DNA of 64,000 nt, taken from positions 682,001 to 746,000 of the forward strand of contig JANBVO010000002.1 in the NCBI GenBank assembly GCA_030052745.1. The letters run 5' to 3'. The position numbers were made by a program, and so were the translations under genes. Every line of letters starts with the position of its first letter. The stretch's first letter is position 1. Positions 51,878 through 63,317 of this stretch are shown here, piece after piece. The notes beneath the pieces are model-generated. The model was given only the letters and a program-made list of their open reading frames with translations. It was not told where the DNA came from and did not search any database. Source of the stretch: Pleurostoma richardsiae (lineage: Eukaryota; Ascomycota; Sordariomycetes; Calosphaeriales; Pleurostomataceae).

Positions 51878-53591
51878 CCCATTGACTGCGCAGTCTTTTT
51901 CTTTCTTTTTGCTTTCTGCTTTTCCCTCTTTCCTTTCGCGTACCGCTGTCAGTGCTCGAAACTGTGATATTCCATCGACGTCCGGTTATATGTTACTCCA
52001 CCATCCATACGCAAGGCATGTTTACAACGATCCTAGAGACCCGGCTCGACCATCGAGACAACATCACACAGGTGCCTTCCCGCTGCTTCAGCCTCACCTT
52101 GGCAGCGAACCAGTGAGGTGTTCTTGTACGACTCGAGGCCTACCTTGCCGCCTTGGGACTCCTTGAGTCCGAGTCTTGTTAGATGCGGCCCACGATGTGT
52201 CTCCTCGATCTCGACTACACCTGCCGATGTGGATCCACCAGATCCGGCTTCATCAAGTATTGTCTCTGCTGCTGTCGTGCAGTGAATGCCTCCCCGTCTC
52301 CCACACACCTCACGAACACCGCCCTCGCGTACTGAAACCGAGTCTCAGAGCCTTCCCTCACTCATGCCGACGTCAGCTTGCCGTCATGTCCGTCGTCTTC
52401 GAATCCTCTTATACGGCTTAGCTGACCATATGGCGAGCAGGGCTGATGCGCAAGGTGTGGAGTTCGCACAGCAGCTGTCTCTAAAAGCAGCCTATGCATG
52501 CCGTGCAACAAGACGCTCGCCGAATCTGCGTTCCACGCCGGGACCAGGAGAATACTCGCCCCATGGGCCTGGACGAGGAGCCATGCAGCATCGTGTACAA
52601 CTGTTGATCGCACAGGATCCGGTGGCCCTGCCTCCGGGGTTCTGTTCCGGCCGTTCACTATTCGTCCGATCTCGAGCCGGCCTCGTGGCATCCCGCAACA
52701 CTGGCACGCGCATCCTTCACAGCCAAGGCAGGAAAGGCATGAGGTACGTCGTCGATTCCGGCCGTGATGTATCGCTATGTAACCTTTACACACAACCTCT
52801 TCGCGCCGGAAAGTACAGTATTGGGGCGACGGCCAGTGTCTCTCCGAAGTGTCTTGCATGCATCTCCGCGTCTTTCCCTTCCCAGAAGAAAACTCCCGTC
52901 GGGATATATACAAAATGGCAGTGCAGCATTGTACTAGTCGTGATGAAGCAAAACCAAGGCAGCGCAAAAGAAAAGAAAAAACGGCAGGTGGCACAAGATG
53001 AAGCGCAGGATGTGGTTCAGAGTGTATAATGTCGTCAGAAACAGCCAGCCCAACGCCATCAAATGCAGCAGTTCGGGCGCCCTCTCAAAACTGCGTAGGA
53101 AGGTTGTCTTGTTCCTCACCATTCGTACTCCCTTCTAACGAGTCTCTTGTCGTCATTCCGTCGCGAAGAGAGGCTCTTCTCTGGCATCATACCCCAGTGC
53201 ATAGGAGCCGCCCCGAAACTTGCTCTTGTCTGGTCCGGACGGCGACTCTAGCGGTGAAGCTGAGCCCTTAGCTCGTCTTCTATCTCGTACCTAGTGCGTT
53301 GGAGAAGAGATGCTTCTTTCTCTGGTCCTCGAAGCCGCGCCTTATCACCCTGCCCAGCAGCAAGACGGAGAATACAGAAGGTCAGAGCGCCGCACTCGCC
53401 GACACAACGGATTGAAAGCCTTCGATGGCGGCATGACTTCCCGCTCTTGGGATAGGACGGTGTCTCGGCAGATGATTGCCGCCGGACCCCCCTCTGATCC
53501 AAAACCTTGAGATCGGGCCCGCCAACATCGCCAGCATATCACTCCCGGACTCTAGATCATTCCCAGAGTCGTCTTTCGAACTCGTCATCTC

Positions 53592-55955
53592 TCAGTACAA
53601 CCCCCGCCTGCTCGTCAGCCTGACGAAGCTGTACGGCACGTTCTGCCCCACCAGCAGCCGCAGCGTCTCGACGGTCGTGAACGCGCTCGTGTCCGCGGAT
53701 CCATACGCCGCAAACCCACTCTGCTCCGCAACAACTGCCGGATCCTCCCCTTTGCGCGGGACCGACCCGTCCGCCAGGTCCAGGAACACTTTCCTGCTGC
53801 TGCTGCTGTCGCCAACAGGCGGGGAGGAGGCACCGCTGGCGCCCACCCCAGACCCGAACAGCCGCAGCAGCATCCCCACAATATTCCCCTTCTCCGGCCC
53901 CAGCGCGCTGACCACCACGAACGGTGACGCGCTCCCGTCGCTGGCGCCCACGGCGCGCGCCCGCCGCAGGCTCTCGAGCGAGTTGAACGGCTCGATGGTC
54001 AGGTCGCGCGCCAGGGCCGGCGGCGTGCGGAAGCCGACGGTGTATACCTTGCCGACGCGCAGGGCCCGCAGCGCGAAGACGGCGCTGGCGGCGTCGTCGG
54101 GCGACGAGGCCAGCACGACAGCCGCGCGGCCGAAGTACGCCGACGGCGCGTAGTCGCGCGTCAGCGTGCTGAGGATCCCGCGCCACGAGGCGTTGTCGAA
54201 GACGAGGGAGGTGCTGGGCGGGAGGCCGGGCGTGCTGCCGTTTATGTGCCCGAAGGCAGAGTCGAGGGAGGCGTGCCCGTTACGCGGGCTCGAGGGGATC
54301 GAGGCCGGGGCGGACGATGGCGAGGTCGAGCCTGAGCGGACCACGATGGTGTCCACCATGCCGATCGTGCGGGCCGCCTCGGAGAGCACCGGGCCTGTGC
54401 CGTTGTTGATGCTCGCGAAGAAGGAGCTGTTGCTCATTAGGCTATTATAGGAGACGGGAGGATTCAGGTAAGCGCCTCCAAAGTCCTTCTGGTTGCACCA
54501 CGCGTCCACCCGCCCCGTGCCCTTGGGCTGCTGCCTCTCCACCACGGCGAAGTTGTGCGGCAGGCCCAGCTCGTTGAAGCACTTCTCGTAGAAGGGCGCC
54601 TGCGGCGTGGCGCTCCGCGACGACGTGCTGCTGATGCCGTAGATGCTCTTCTTGGGCAGCTGCCCGAGCAATGCTAACGCGGCGTTGATCTCGGCGGCGC
54701 TCATCTGACCTGGGGCTGCGACGATAGGCAGAAGAGGGTGCGTGATGGGCGTGAAGACCTTGTTGAGCGCCCGCGAGAACTGGCCCGTCTCGCCCATGTT
54801 GACGGCCGAGAAGGGCGGCGAGCCCGGGTACTCGGCGCGCATCTTGGAGCGGAAGTACTCGAGCTCGAAGTTCTCGTTGTGGTCGTTGATGAGGGCGATC
54901 ATCTTGACGATGTCGGCGTACCGCCGCGACTGCAGGAAGATGGTCTCGGCCTCCCGCGACGGCCACTTGAACGTCCCGGAGAAGTCGTGAAACGCTGACA
55001 TGATGCGGCTGCTGCCGCGCTGCTCGTAAAGCCTCCTCCGTATCGGCTCCGGGAGCCACAGCTCGACGTCGATGTACTCCACGCCCCACTGTATCGCGCG
55101 GTAGAGGTACTCATAGTACAGGTTCGGGTCGTCCATCGGGAACCGGCCGTTCTCCCTCGTGCACCTCGTCGTGAATATGATGGGCAGCTCTGTCCTCTGC
55201 CGTAGCAGCATGACCTGCTCGCCGACGTAGCTCAGGCTGGGTACGCTGGAGAACGTCCCGTCGCCGAGCGGCTCCTGGAGCAGGTCCACGCGGATCTCGA
55301 CGGCGTCTGACCCGACTGTCAGGATATCCAGGTTCGGCAGAGCCGTCCTCACGTCGGCGAACGTCGTGGAGATGAAGTACGTCCTCGGCTTCGCCATGAG
55401 CGTCTCGTGGTGGTTGATCTGGCCCAGCACGAACGAGGTGAACCGCGAGAGGTCGCGGCGGAAGAAGGGCGTCTCCGTGTAGAGGAACTCGTAGTCGCAG
55501 TGCGCCGACAGGTGCAGGTCCGGCGGCATGCCGAGGCCGACGCAGTGCGCGTTGATCGCGACGACGAGCGAGCTGTCCCGCGCCGCGACGTCCGCTCCTG
55601 CGCCCTCGGCGGGGACGCCCACAACCAGCCCGTGGTCCGTAGGGGCGACGTCTGCGAACGACCGCCGGAGCGTGCACGGCTTGCCGAGCACGTCGGCGAA
55701 CACGGAGACGATCTTCTCCTGGCCTCTGCCGTAGACGATGACGACGATGCGCGTGTCCCCTCGCTGTGGACCACTGCCGAAGCTGTTGCCCCCGTTCACG
55801 CCCATGCGCGGTGATGCTGATTTCGCAGTCGTCGTCGGCTGCATCCGGTCCAGTCCCATGACCACGTCCTTGTCATGGATCCCGCCGTTGACCATGCTCC
55901 GCGGCCGCGCAGGCGCAGGCGCCGGCGTCGCCTGGAGCTGCTGGACAGCGGCCAT
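53592..55955 (-). CDS. QutR/AROM-like protein with complete type I dehydroquinase active site
   Basis: A single exon of 787 residues from the first in-frame ATG (55955). The layout follows the last three domains of AROM and the quinate repressor QutR/qa-1S: a shikimate kinase-like part (about 68-180) with no P-loop, a type I 3-dehydroquinase domain (about 190-420), and a shikimate dehydrogenase-like part (about 430-787). In the dehydroquinase domain all classic residues are visible: Glu220 and Arg222 (EIRVD), Arg264 and Glu268 (FTTRCTRE), His323 (AFHDF), Schiff-base Lys351 (ADIVKM), Arg395 (MGETGQFSR) and Gln417 (APGQM). The dehydrogenase part has lost the substrate lysine (YLNPPVSYN) and the GxGG nucleotide loop (VVLASSPDD). 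A regulatory role, a real enzyme, or both are possible. No quinate cluster genes lie nearby. Confidence 0.8.
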   Translation of the reverse strand: MAAVQQLQATPAPAPARPRSMVNGGIHDKDVVMGLDRMQPTTTAKSASPRMGVNGGNSFGSGPQRGDTRIVVIVYGRGQEKIVSVFADVLGKPCTLRRSFADVAPTDHGLVVGVPAEGAGADVAARDSSLVVAINAHCVGLGMPPDLHLSAHCDYEFLYTETPFFRRDLSRFTSFVLGQINHHETLMAKPRTYFISTTFADVRTALPNLDILTVGSDAVEIRVDLLQEPLGDGTFSSVPSLSYVGEQVMLLRQRTELPIIFTTRCTRENGRFPMDDPNLYYEYLYRAIQWGVEYIDVELWLPEPIRRRLYEQRGSSRIMSAFHDFSGTFKWPSREAETIFLQSRRYADIVKMIALINDHNENFELEYFRSKMRAEYPGSPPFSAVNMGETGQFSRALNKVFTPITHPLLPIVAAPGQMSAAEINAALALLGQLPKKSIYGISSTSSRSATPQAPFYEKCFNELGLPHNFAVVERQQPKGTGRVDAWCNQKDFGGAYLNPPVSYNSLMSNSSFFASINNGTGPVLSEAARTIGMVDTIVVRSGSTSPSSAPASIPSSPRNGHASLDSAFGHINGSTPGLPPSTSLVFDNASWRGILSTLTRDYAPSAYFGRAAVVLASSPDDAASAVFALRALRVGKVYTVGFRTPPALARDLTIEPFNSLESLRRARAVGASDGSASPFVVVSALGPEKGNIVGMLLRLFGSGVGASGASSPPVGDSSSSRKVFLDLADGSVPRKGEDPAVVAEQSGFAAYGSADTSAFTTVETLRLLVGQNVPYSFVRLTSRRGLY

Positions 55956-58900
55956 TTCCACGTCCCTTCTTTGTATGTTTACCTCGCTCTTGTACCTCTG
56001 GCAAAGGCCCAACAGCCAGAGCGGACTAGAAGTAAGGTATTATGCCCACCCGCCCGCAGAGGCTCGCTCAATCGTCCTCAGCTCTCGAGAAAGCAGTATG
56101 AAGCGCAGTTGGAGGTCTCTCCCTTCTAGGTCTTGATCGTCTTCCGCGTCACCGGCAGCGCCTGCTTCTGTGTCCTGCGTCTTCGCGGTCGGTAAGGTGT
56201 CGTCGCGGCGCCCGTCCGTGTTTCCGAACACGCATGGCAAGAATAGCCGGTAATGCAGGAGCGTGGTATCCGCTGGTGGCGGCAGATTTGGCTCTTCGAT
56301 GCTGGAGGCTGAATTCCAGGAGCTCCGTTTAAGAGGACGACGCCGGAGGGTGTCCAGAAGTGCCGTCGTATTAGGTTGCGCGGGCGCACGGCTGGTTGCA
56401 GGATTGCCCGCGGCGGGTAGTTTCGTGAAATAGCTGGCTACTGACAGCGGCCCCAGTGGTGGCTTAAAGCTTTGTGGGGGGGATGTATGGGGGAGGGGAC
56501 GGGGGATGGGGTCGGAATGCAGGCCTGTATGTAAGCAGCAGCACCCCGGGATTGTCGAGCTCGTTTCAGGGATGAATCGGCGACTCGGGATGGATGGTAG
56601 AGATAAGGAGTCAAGAAGACTGGAGAATCTCCGCGTGGGCCGATAGGGACCAGATCGCGTGCTTTGCTTCCAGCGGGAGGGAATTATTCCAGCTACCGCA
56701 GCCTGCGGATTGTTGGGAGACAGAGTGGCAGATGTTGGCACCTCGTGATACTCGTTGGTCTCTGTTGATGCGCCGAGCCTCGTTTATTCAGCCCTCGCGA
56801 TGCCGGTACAAGTGTCGCACAGCAGCCAGCTCGCGATGCAAGAAACAGAGGCGCCGGCGGGAGATCCCGAAACAGGCGGGGATACACGGCGAACCGTTGG
56901 GTGCGCAAGAAGTGTCCCCTGTGTCTCTTCTCTTCTTGCCTTTGAGCTGGAGTGAGGTTGAGGGCAGTAGACGCGTGTATGTGTGTGTATCGTATGCTCT
57001 CGAATCGACCCGACAGAGAGGAAGCAGCCGCCTGCTAAGGTGAAGAAGTGGTTCGCTAGCAGCGCCAAGAGCAGCCGAAATATTTCCCCGAATGACAAGG
57101 GAGCCTTTCCAATCTGGAGGCTCCGGTGCTGCCGCTTGCCAGGGCGGTGCGATGCCTCGCAATGGCCTCGTTGTCGGAGTCTGTTGCGAGGTACCCTGAG
57201 TGGCTCGAAGCCGTCGGGCATGGGAGGGTAGGTACTGTTGCAGCGCAGGAGGGCCAGCACCACTGCACCAAGAAAACCCACTGTGACCTCACAGGAACCT
57301 CGTAGACCCTGTGCCGTGCACCCGCCAGGAGGATTGCAGAGCTGTGATTAGTGGCTTTTCATGCTCTCAGGATCGATCTCCCAACTCTGGCTGCTACACT
57401 AGCAGAGTTGTAGTTCCGGCCAGCCGTGTCGTTAGTGTGAGATCTCAGGAAGTACATGCAGCAGGGCTACAAGGTGTGCCCGGCCAGGCCAGAGTGAGAG
57501 GAGAGATCCGGCGAGTGCCCGTGTACTATGGCTGGCCGACAAGGAGGAGGAGGAGGAGAGGAAAGTATTGCTAGAATTTCCTTCTCCTGATAGGCGTGAT
57601 GATGTGGTGCCACAGCAGAGAAAGGGGAGAGAGAGTACTAACTACCGTACGAAGGAGCGATAATTCGATGGTCGTCGAGGAAGAGAGATCTTGGAGGGAC
57701 AGACCCCAGTCGCGGGGTAGAGAGCAAGAGACAGTGCCAAGGCCCGGGAACAACGTGGGCTGTTCTGGCTGTTCCACCGGGTCCCACCCGGCGAGCCGCT
57801 ATTCTTCCCATTAACGGAACTCGACCGACTGAGATTCTCCGCCAATCAGCGCCCGCCAATTGCTCTGATCCTCTTCCCACACCCTGACACGGTCGATACG
57901 GTCGATGTACTCTGTCCATGTACTTCACTTCTTCTGTTACTCGGCATTCTTCCCTTGGCCTATGTTCGCCTCTTTGCCCCGTGGTACACGTACTTCGAGA
58001 TGGCATGCCTATGCGCCAGTGGCTCGGGATATTTCTCAGTCCTACCGCGATCGTCGACGGCAGCCTGCATTGAGGCGACCGGGATACCTAACTCTGTTTA
58101 GCCGGCCTTCTATCAACATCCCATCGTACCGTATCTGGCAAGCCTCGGCGTGCAGTTCCACATACATACATACACAGTCCGATCTGTAAGTGGCTGGGTC
58201 AATGATGAGGCAGACCAAGAGTGGCTGCAGCTGACCTGCTCGAGCCTTCTGGAATCTGGCCCGGTGACTTGCGAGCCCCTAAATGTCGTGTGAAGTTGCT
58301 CCTCTGTGCGTACTACGCTTGTGTGGAAACGTGAATAGCATGAACGCTGTGCATATTTGATAATCACCTCCGCCAGCCTCTCCAGCACGCTCAGCGACGG
58401 CGAGTGCCCGGAAGGCAGCGACTTCTCGCTAATTTCTCCCCCCCTGCCCTTTCCCTGCCGCGAAGAGCGTCGTCCATGCCAGCGAACAAAACCCCGACTC
58501 GCTATCCCCCCGTACGAGAGCTTATCAGGCGCATAGGAAGACGGCAACTTCGGGCTGTGTTCCCGCCGGCGAGAGCCACTTCTGCTCCTCCTCCTTGGTC
58601 GGTCGGGTTAGAAGACCTCTCCGAGATCCACATTCCAGTTCAACTTCAACTTCATCATCCCCCCCTGTTCATCACGGTTAGCAGCTCGGCTCCGAGCCGG
58701 CCGGCGGGCGATAAGAGTAAAAGGGGGGCGCGCCTCGTACCGCGCCCAGCTCAACGTCTCAATGGTGGTGAGCGACTCCAGAGTTGCTCCTTTTGGAAGA
58801 ATAAGGGCAGCAACATGGATGATCGCTCCCACGTGTCAGGTTTCTTCTGCCTGTTCTCCCGGACACCGAGGCCGCTCAGGGCCTCGGTGACAACTACACC

Positions 58901-59888
58901 GCCGTATGAGTGGGCCGCGGAATCGACATATCTGCCTTCGTCTGCGAGCTTCTTGGTGTCCCCGGCGATCAGGCTGCTAGTTACTCTTGTAGAGCCAATA
59001 GAGATAGAAGTCTTCGATGGCCGGAAAGAGACTCGAAATGAGGATCCTGGCAGTCATCCGGACTCCCATTCCGCTTATCAAGCGGTAGCGACCATGTCAA
59101 TATCCGGCCTCGTAGTCAAAAGCTTCATTATGGTTGCATTTTGACTTGTAAGATTGGCTCGCTGGCTAAACTCAGCCCCTCTCAACAAGCGAAAATGCGA
59201 CTAAGCGGGCATTGATGCCAGTGAGCGACAGTGGAAGCGGTGGCTTACCACGGATGTCGGGCCCTTACAAGGTAGGAATCCTGGCAAGATCATTTTTGAA
59301 TCTCCTTGAATTCGAAGACCTGTTCTTCCCTTGACTTGGCAGGTGGTACACCCGGAGAACAATAGTTGCTTCCTTTGATACAAATCTAAAGGTCTCATGG
59401 GACGTCAGAATGAGTCCACATATTCCTGATGGCCCAAAAATGCTTGCTGCGTTTTCGGCTACTCCTTGTGAAACACTCAAATTCAACCAGGGAGTCACTC
59501 GCCATCTACTCTATTGGACAGAGCAGCCCACACATGTCCTCACGTTTCTGGTGAGATGCAGGGAACAGTATACCCTCTACGTGATCATAATACCAGCAGT
59601 GCGACAGCTTTGATCAGTCATGACGACAGCGACATTGGAGGGTCGCCGTTTCAATACTCGCGGTGACAGCGTCTTTTCTAAATGTTGAATTCCTCTTCAC
59701 TCCTCCTTCCCATCTAAAGGGATGGAAATAAAAACAGAGCATCGATCCGGCTATCGATATACAGAAACAGATAGGTTGGGGAAAGGGAAGAAACAAGTGG
59801 ACAAGATTGGACTGACTGGCAAAAGGGTTCGGGCGCCTCGGTGCTGAATGGCCCCTACATCCCTCTCCGCCGGTTTTGCCGTCGGGAT

Positions 59889-60010
59889 TTGTCGTCGGGG
59901 TTGTCGTCGGGATTGTCGTCGGGGTTGTCGTCGGGGTTGTCGTCGGGGTTGTCGTCGGGATTGTCGTCGGGGTTGTCGTCGGGGTTGTCGTCGAGAGTTG
60001 TCGTCGGGTT
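59889..60010. repeat. 12-bp minisatellite, about ten units of TTGTCGTCGGGG
   Basis: Ten tandem units on the plus strand, mostly TTGTCGTCGGGG with two GGGA variants (units 2 and 6) and decay in the last two. GGGG recurs every 12 bases, so intramolecular G-quadruplex formation is possible. Because the unit is a multiple of three, all frames stay open through it; the apparent VVVG, DNPD and CRRG peptides are products of that periodicity. Confidence 0.9.
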
Positions 60011-60014
60011 CGCT

Positions 60015-60098
60015 CGCGGCCGGGCTCGAACGGGTGCCTCGTCGTCGGCGGTTCGCTCGATCCGATCGGAAGGGCGTACCAACTAGACCACCAGCTGT
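60015..60098 (-). other. tRNA-like relic next to the minisatellite
   Basis: On the minus strand, TGGTCTAGTTGGTA (from about 60092) matches a box A/D-arm, and CCGTTCGAGCCCGG (about 60019-60032) resembles box B. Stems do not pair well and the middle contains the perfect palindrome TCCGATCGGA, so a working tRNA is unlikely. Confidence 0.3.
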
Positions 60099-61405
60099 AA
60101 AGGTGAGTTGTTATTTGGATACCAAAGTATCACTCTATTTTGGTATTTAAGGTTTGCTTTGGAGGGGGCTGCTCCCCATGTGACTCGCTTCGCTCGACTT
60201 GCACTTGTCCGCGGTCCACTCAACAATGCTGATGTCTGCCCATCCCCTCTTGCTCAAAAAGTGTAAGCTAGGCCATTTCGGCGCGTTGCTGTTCTCTTCG
60301 GATTCTCGGATGGCGCAAGGACACGGGTAGAGAACGGCACAGCCGGCCATCATCCAGTGTTTTGCGCGATATTTCCTGGCAGTGCAAGGTCCATCCCCAT
60401 AATGCAAGGAGCACATCTTCTCCCGTCTTCATGCCAGATGTTCCGGTAGATAGACGGAGGGTCCTCAGGCACCCATGGCTCGATTAAAGTCCGGAAAGTA
60501 CTAAGCGGCGAAGTCAGAGCGGTCTTCGTAGCACCGCTAGCCTTCCTTCGTGAAGGTGCACTTGCACTGTCATCCAAACACCGGAGCACAACCGAAATTG
60601 GCAAGAAGGAAGGGGTCACTGGGCACAATGAAAAGAATGGAAAAGCACGAGGAGAAGATGCATGAGCCAAAATGAGATGCTGCGTCGATATGATGGCTGT
60701 CGTCGATGACCAGGGTCGAAGATGTTGCACAACTAGGATGGCTCCCGCAAGGGGCAACAGAACATGACAAGTAACGGCAGAGATAAACGAGGGAAAACCC
60801 TTAAGCGTTGCGCAGTATCAAAGTTTCGGAGTGTGACATGGCTTCCTAAGTCCAAGGACCAGTGCAGGCCGGAAATCATTTCATGGCCATTGGAGCAGCA
60901 AGCGTGATGATGAAGTTGGAGAAGAAGGTTTGATGTTGTCCGGGACGGAAGAGCCTCATTTGCAGCGGGTCCAAGGGAGGCGGCTTTCCTGCTGAGTCAT
61001 CCATCCATCCTACGGTCACGGTAGGTAGCTATTCGTTCATTGCACACACAAAGGACGACAGTGTCTCATGGGAATGGTTTAAGAATAACAGGTACGATGT
61101 CTAGACAACGTAATGACGACAATTACAATCGCTGACCTTGCCTCACCTACTGTGACTGCGATGCCTGAGAATGTTGAAGGGACACGGAGTTTCCCGGCCA
61201 TGTCATCCTGTACTACACGCAGTGGAGACTTCCCTTATCTTCCGTTATCGGGTCATATCAAAGACGATATCGTCGGCAGCAGTCATGGAGTGGGCAAAAA
61301 GCTGTTCCACAGAGCCGAGAGGCTCTGTTCCACGAACAAACGCGTGGTCCCAGACAGGCCTTCCGGCTACTGAGACTGCGTTTTTGCCTTAGATAGTTAC
61401 AAACA

Positions 61406-63234
61406 ATGGCCACAAGGACATTGTTCCGATGGGGCTTCGGCCTGTCTCTCGTGGTCATGGCCGTGGCGGTCTATATGCGCCTCCAGATACCCCTCCAACC
61501 GTCCGGTTCGTCCGAGACATACTGTTACCAGGGTATTAGGACGCATGCGAACACTCCGCAGCCGTCTGCAAACTGCTTCACGATCTCCAATGGAGTGTTC
61601 ACGAGCGTCTTCGCTGTCGAGCCGTCCTCGGACGTCGTGCAGGCGCATGTCCGGCCTGGGTATGCGATCCCGGGCCTCTGGGACGGCCACGGCCACCTGC
61701 TTCAGTACGGAGAATTCCTCCACTCCGTCGATCTCTTCGGGTCCGCGTCCTTCGATGAGGCCCGACAGCTCATTGTCGAGTACCTGGACACTCACGAAGG
61801 TGTTGGGACCAGGGAGGACTGGGTCAGGGGTGTAGGGTGGGACCAGATGGCTTTAGGAGGCATGCCCACAGCAGTAAGTCATGACCATCCAATTTCTCCA
61901 CAATGCGTATAATGTGTCTAATTAATGAGCGAAGGAAATTTTGGAGAAAGACGAGCGTCTGAAAGGTCTGTACATGATGCTCGACCGTGTGGACGTCCAC
62001 TGCGTCTGGGTCTCACAGGCGGTACTCGACCTCCTACCCGCGGACATCCCCGATGTTCCGGGAGGAGAAGTCGTCCGCGACCCGGGGATGGGAGTCTTCT
62101 GTGACAACGCCATGGACCTGGTCATGTCGCTGTGGCCACGGCCCGATAAGTCGAGGAAGACAGAGTTCCTCAAATCTGCCATGGCCAGTTTGCACGAGGT
62201 CGGGTTGGTGGGGATGCACGATGCGGGTGTCATCCCGACGGATTTGGCACTCTACGAGGAGATGTCTGAGACCGACGAGTGGACGCTCCGGGTGTACGCC
62301 ATGATAGAGTGCAAGGAGCGTAACACGTTCTGCCCCGACGACGCTCCCCAGATCTCCAAGGACAATGGGATGCTTAACGTCCGAAGCGTAAAGCTCTTCG
62401 CAGGTGAGTCCGGCAACATATATTTATCCTCTACTCGCTTGCTAACTTCCTCCAGATGGTGCCCTCGGTAGCTGGGGCAGTGCTATGCTGGAACCCTACT
62501 CCGATCGCCCCGACACCACCGGCTCGCTGCTCGTCAACGCCTCCACGCTGACGAGCCTAGCCCGCTCATGGTCCACCGCCGGCTACCAGGTGAACATCCA
62601 CGCCATCGGCGACCTCGCTAACCGCCTCGCCGTCGACGCCCTGGAGGCCGCCCTGACTGACATGTGCCCCGACCGGCCCCTCGCGGACTGCCAGGCCGAG
62701 CGCCGCTTCCGCATCGAGCACTCGCAGATCATCCACCCGAACGACCAGGCGCGGATGCGCAGGATGGGCATCATCCCTTCCATCCAGCCCACTCATGCCA
62801 CCTCAGACATGAAGTACGCGGAGCTGCGGCTCGGTAAGGGCAGGACTTCCGCAGAGGCGTACAGGATGCGCTCGCTGCTGGACCTTGTGCCAGTGCTGGG
62901 AAGTGACTTCCCTGTGGAGCCACCAAATCCATTCGAAGGGATCTACGCTGCTGTCGCGAGGAGGAGTCCTCATACCGGAAGGGGCGCGGATGGCAGCTCG
63001 GCAAGCTGGTACCCTGAGGAGGCGCTGTCCCTTGATGAGGCGCTGATGGGGTTCACGAAGGGACCGGCTCACGGCTCGTTTCTCGAGGGGAAGGCAGGGG
63101 CTATACAGGAGGGAGCATTTGCAGACTGGCTTGTTCTCGACGAGCCTATAGAAAGCATAGACATAGAAGGCCTGCGCACAGTTAGAGTGCGGGAGACTTG
63201 GGTGGCCGGAAGACGGGTCTACTTGAGAGATTAG
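61406..63234 (+). CDS. Membrane-anchored YtcJ-type metal-dependent amidohydrolase, three exons
   Basis: Exons 61406-61873, 61935-62403 and 62456-63234 give 571 residues. Residues about 7-24 form one hydrophobic segment (a signal anchor), after which the enzyme faces the lumen or outside. Amidohydrolase_3 motifs appear in order: the first metal pair DGHGH (93-97), the carboxylated-lysine block KLFADGALGSWGS (Lys309), His361 (NIHAIGD), His401 (RIEHSQ) and the final Asp463 (GSDFPVEPPNPFEGI). The barrel thus looks catalytically complete. The C-terminal beta-sandwich strand has the usual EGAFADWLVLDEP. The substrate is unknown: relatives hydrolyse N-acyl or carbamoyl compounds. It is convergent with the nitronate monooxygenase gene, the stop codons lying 83 bases apart. 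Confidence 0.9.
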
Positions 63235-63317
63235 TTGCTCGAGATGAAATTTTGCCGAAGAAAAACTAGATTCCATAAATGTAAGGAGTCATCGCTCTTT
63301 TATCGTTTTCGTTACGA

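Larger units (their letters stand above)
46126..53591. other. 7.5 kb gene-poor region
   Basis: The first few hundred bases should be the promoter of the Zn2Cys6 gene. Frames of up to about 250 codons occur (for example 52286-53029), but none shows a motif, a credible start or a splice structure. It contains AGGTACCT-type palindromic words (49437-49672) and a tRNA-like sequence near 51765. No reverse transcriptase, transposase or terminal repeat was recognised, but old, heavily mutated repeats cannot be ruled out by eye. Confidence 0.4.
55956..61405. other. 5.4 kb gene-poor region
   Basis: The right flank of the QutR-like gene (about 55956-56700) is probably its promoter. Frames of 150-250 codons (for example 56040-56741 on the minus strand and 58404-59144 on the plus strand) show only low-complexity sequence. 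The region holds the minisatellite at 59889-60010 and a tRNA-like relic beside it. Confidence 0.4.

Noticed and set aside
52286-53029. 247-codon plus-strand open frame as a gene
   Set aside because: A similarly long frame runs on the opposite strand and neither has motifs or a conserved start.
58404-59144. 246-codon plus-strand open frame as a gene
   Set aside because: No motif, low-complexity Pro/Ser/Arg content and no family resemblance; chance open frame in GC-rich DNA.
59855-60100. Small open frames with VVVG, DNPD or CRRG repeats as a repeat protein gene
   Set aside because: All frames stay open because the 12-bp unit is divisible by three; there is no conserved flank or plausible start context.
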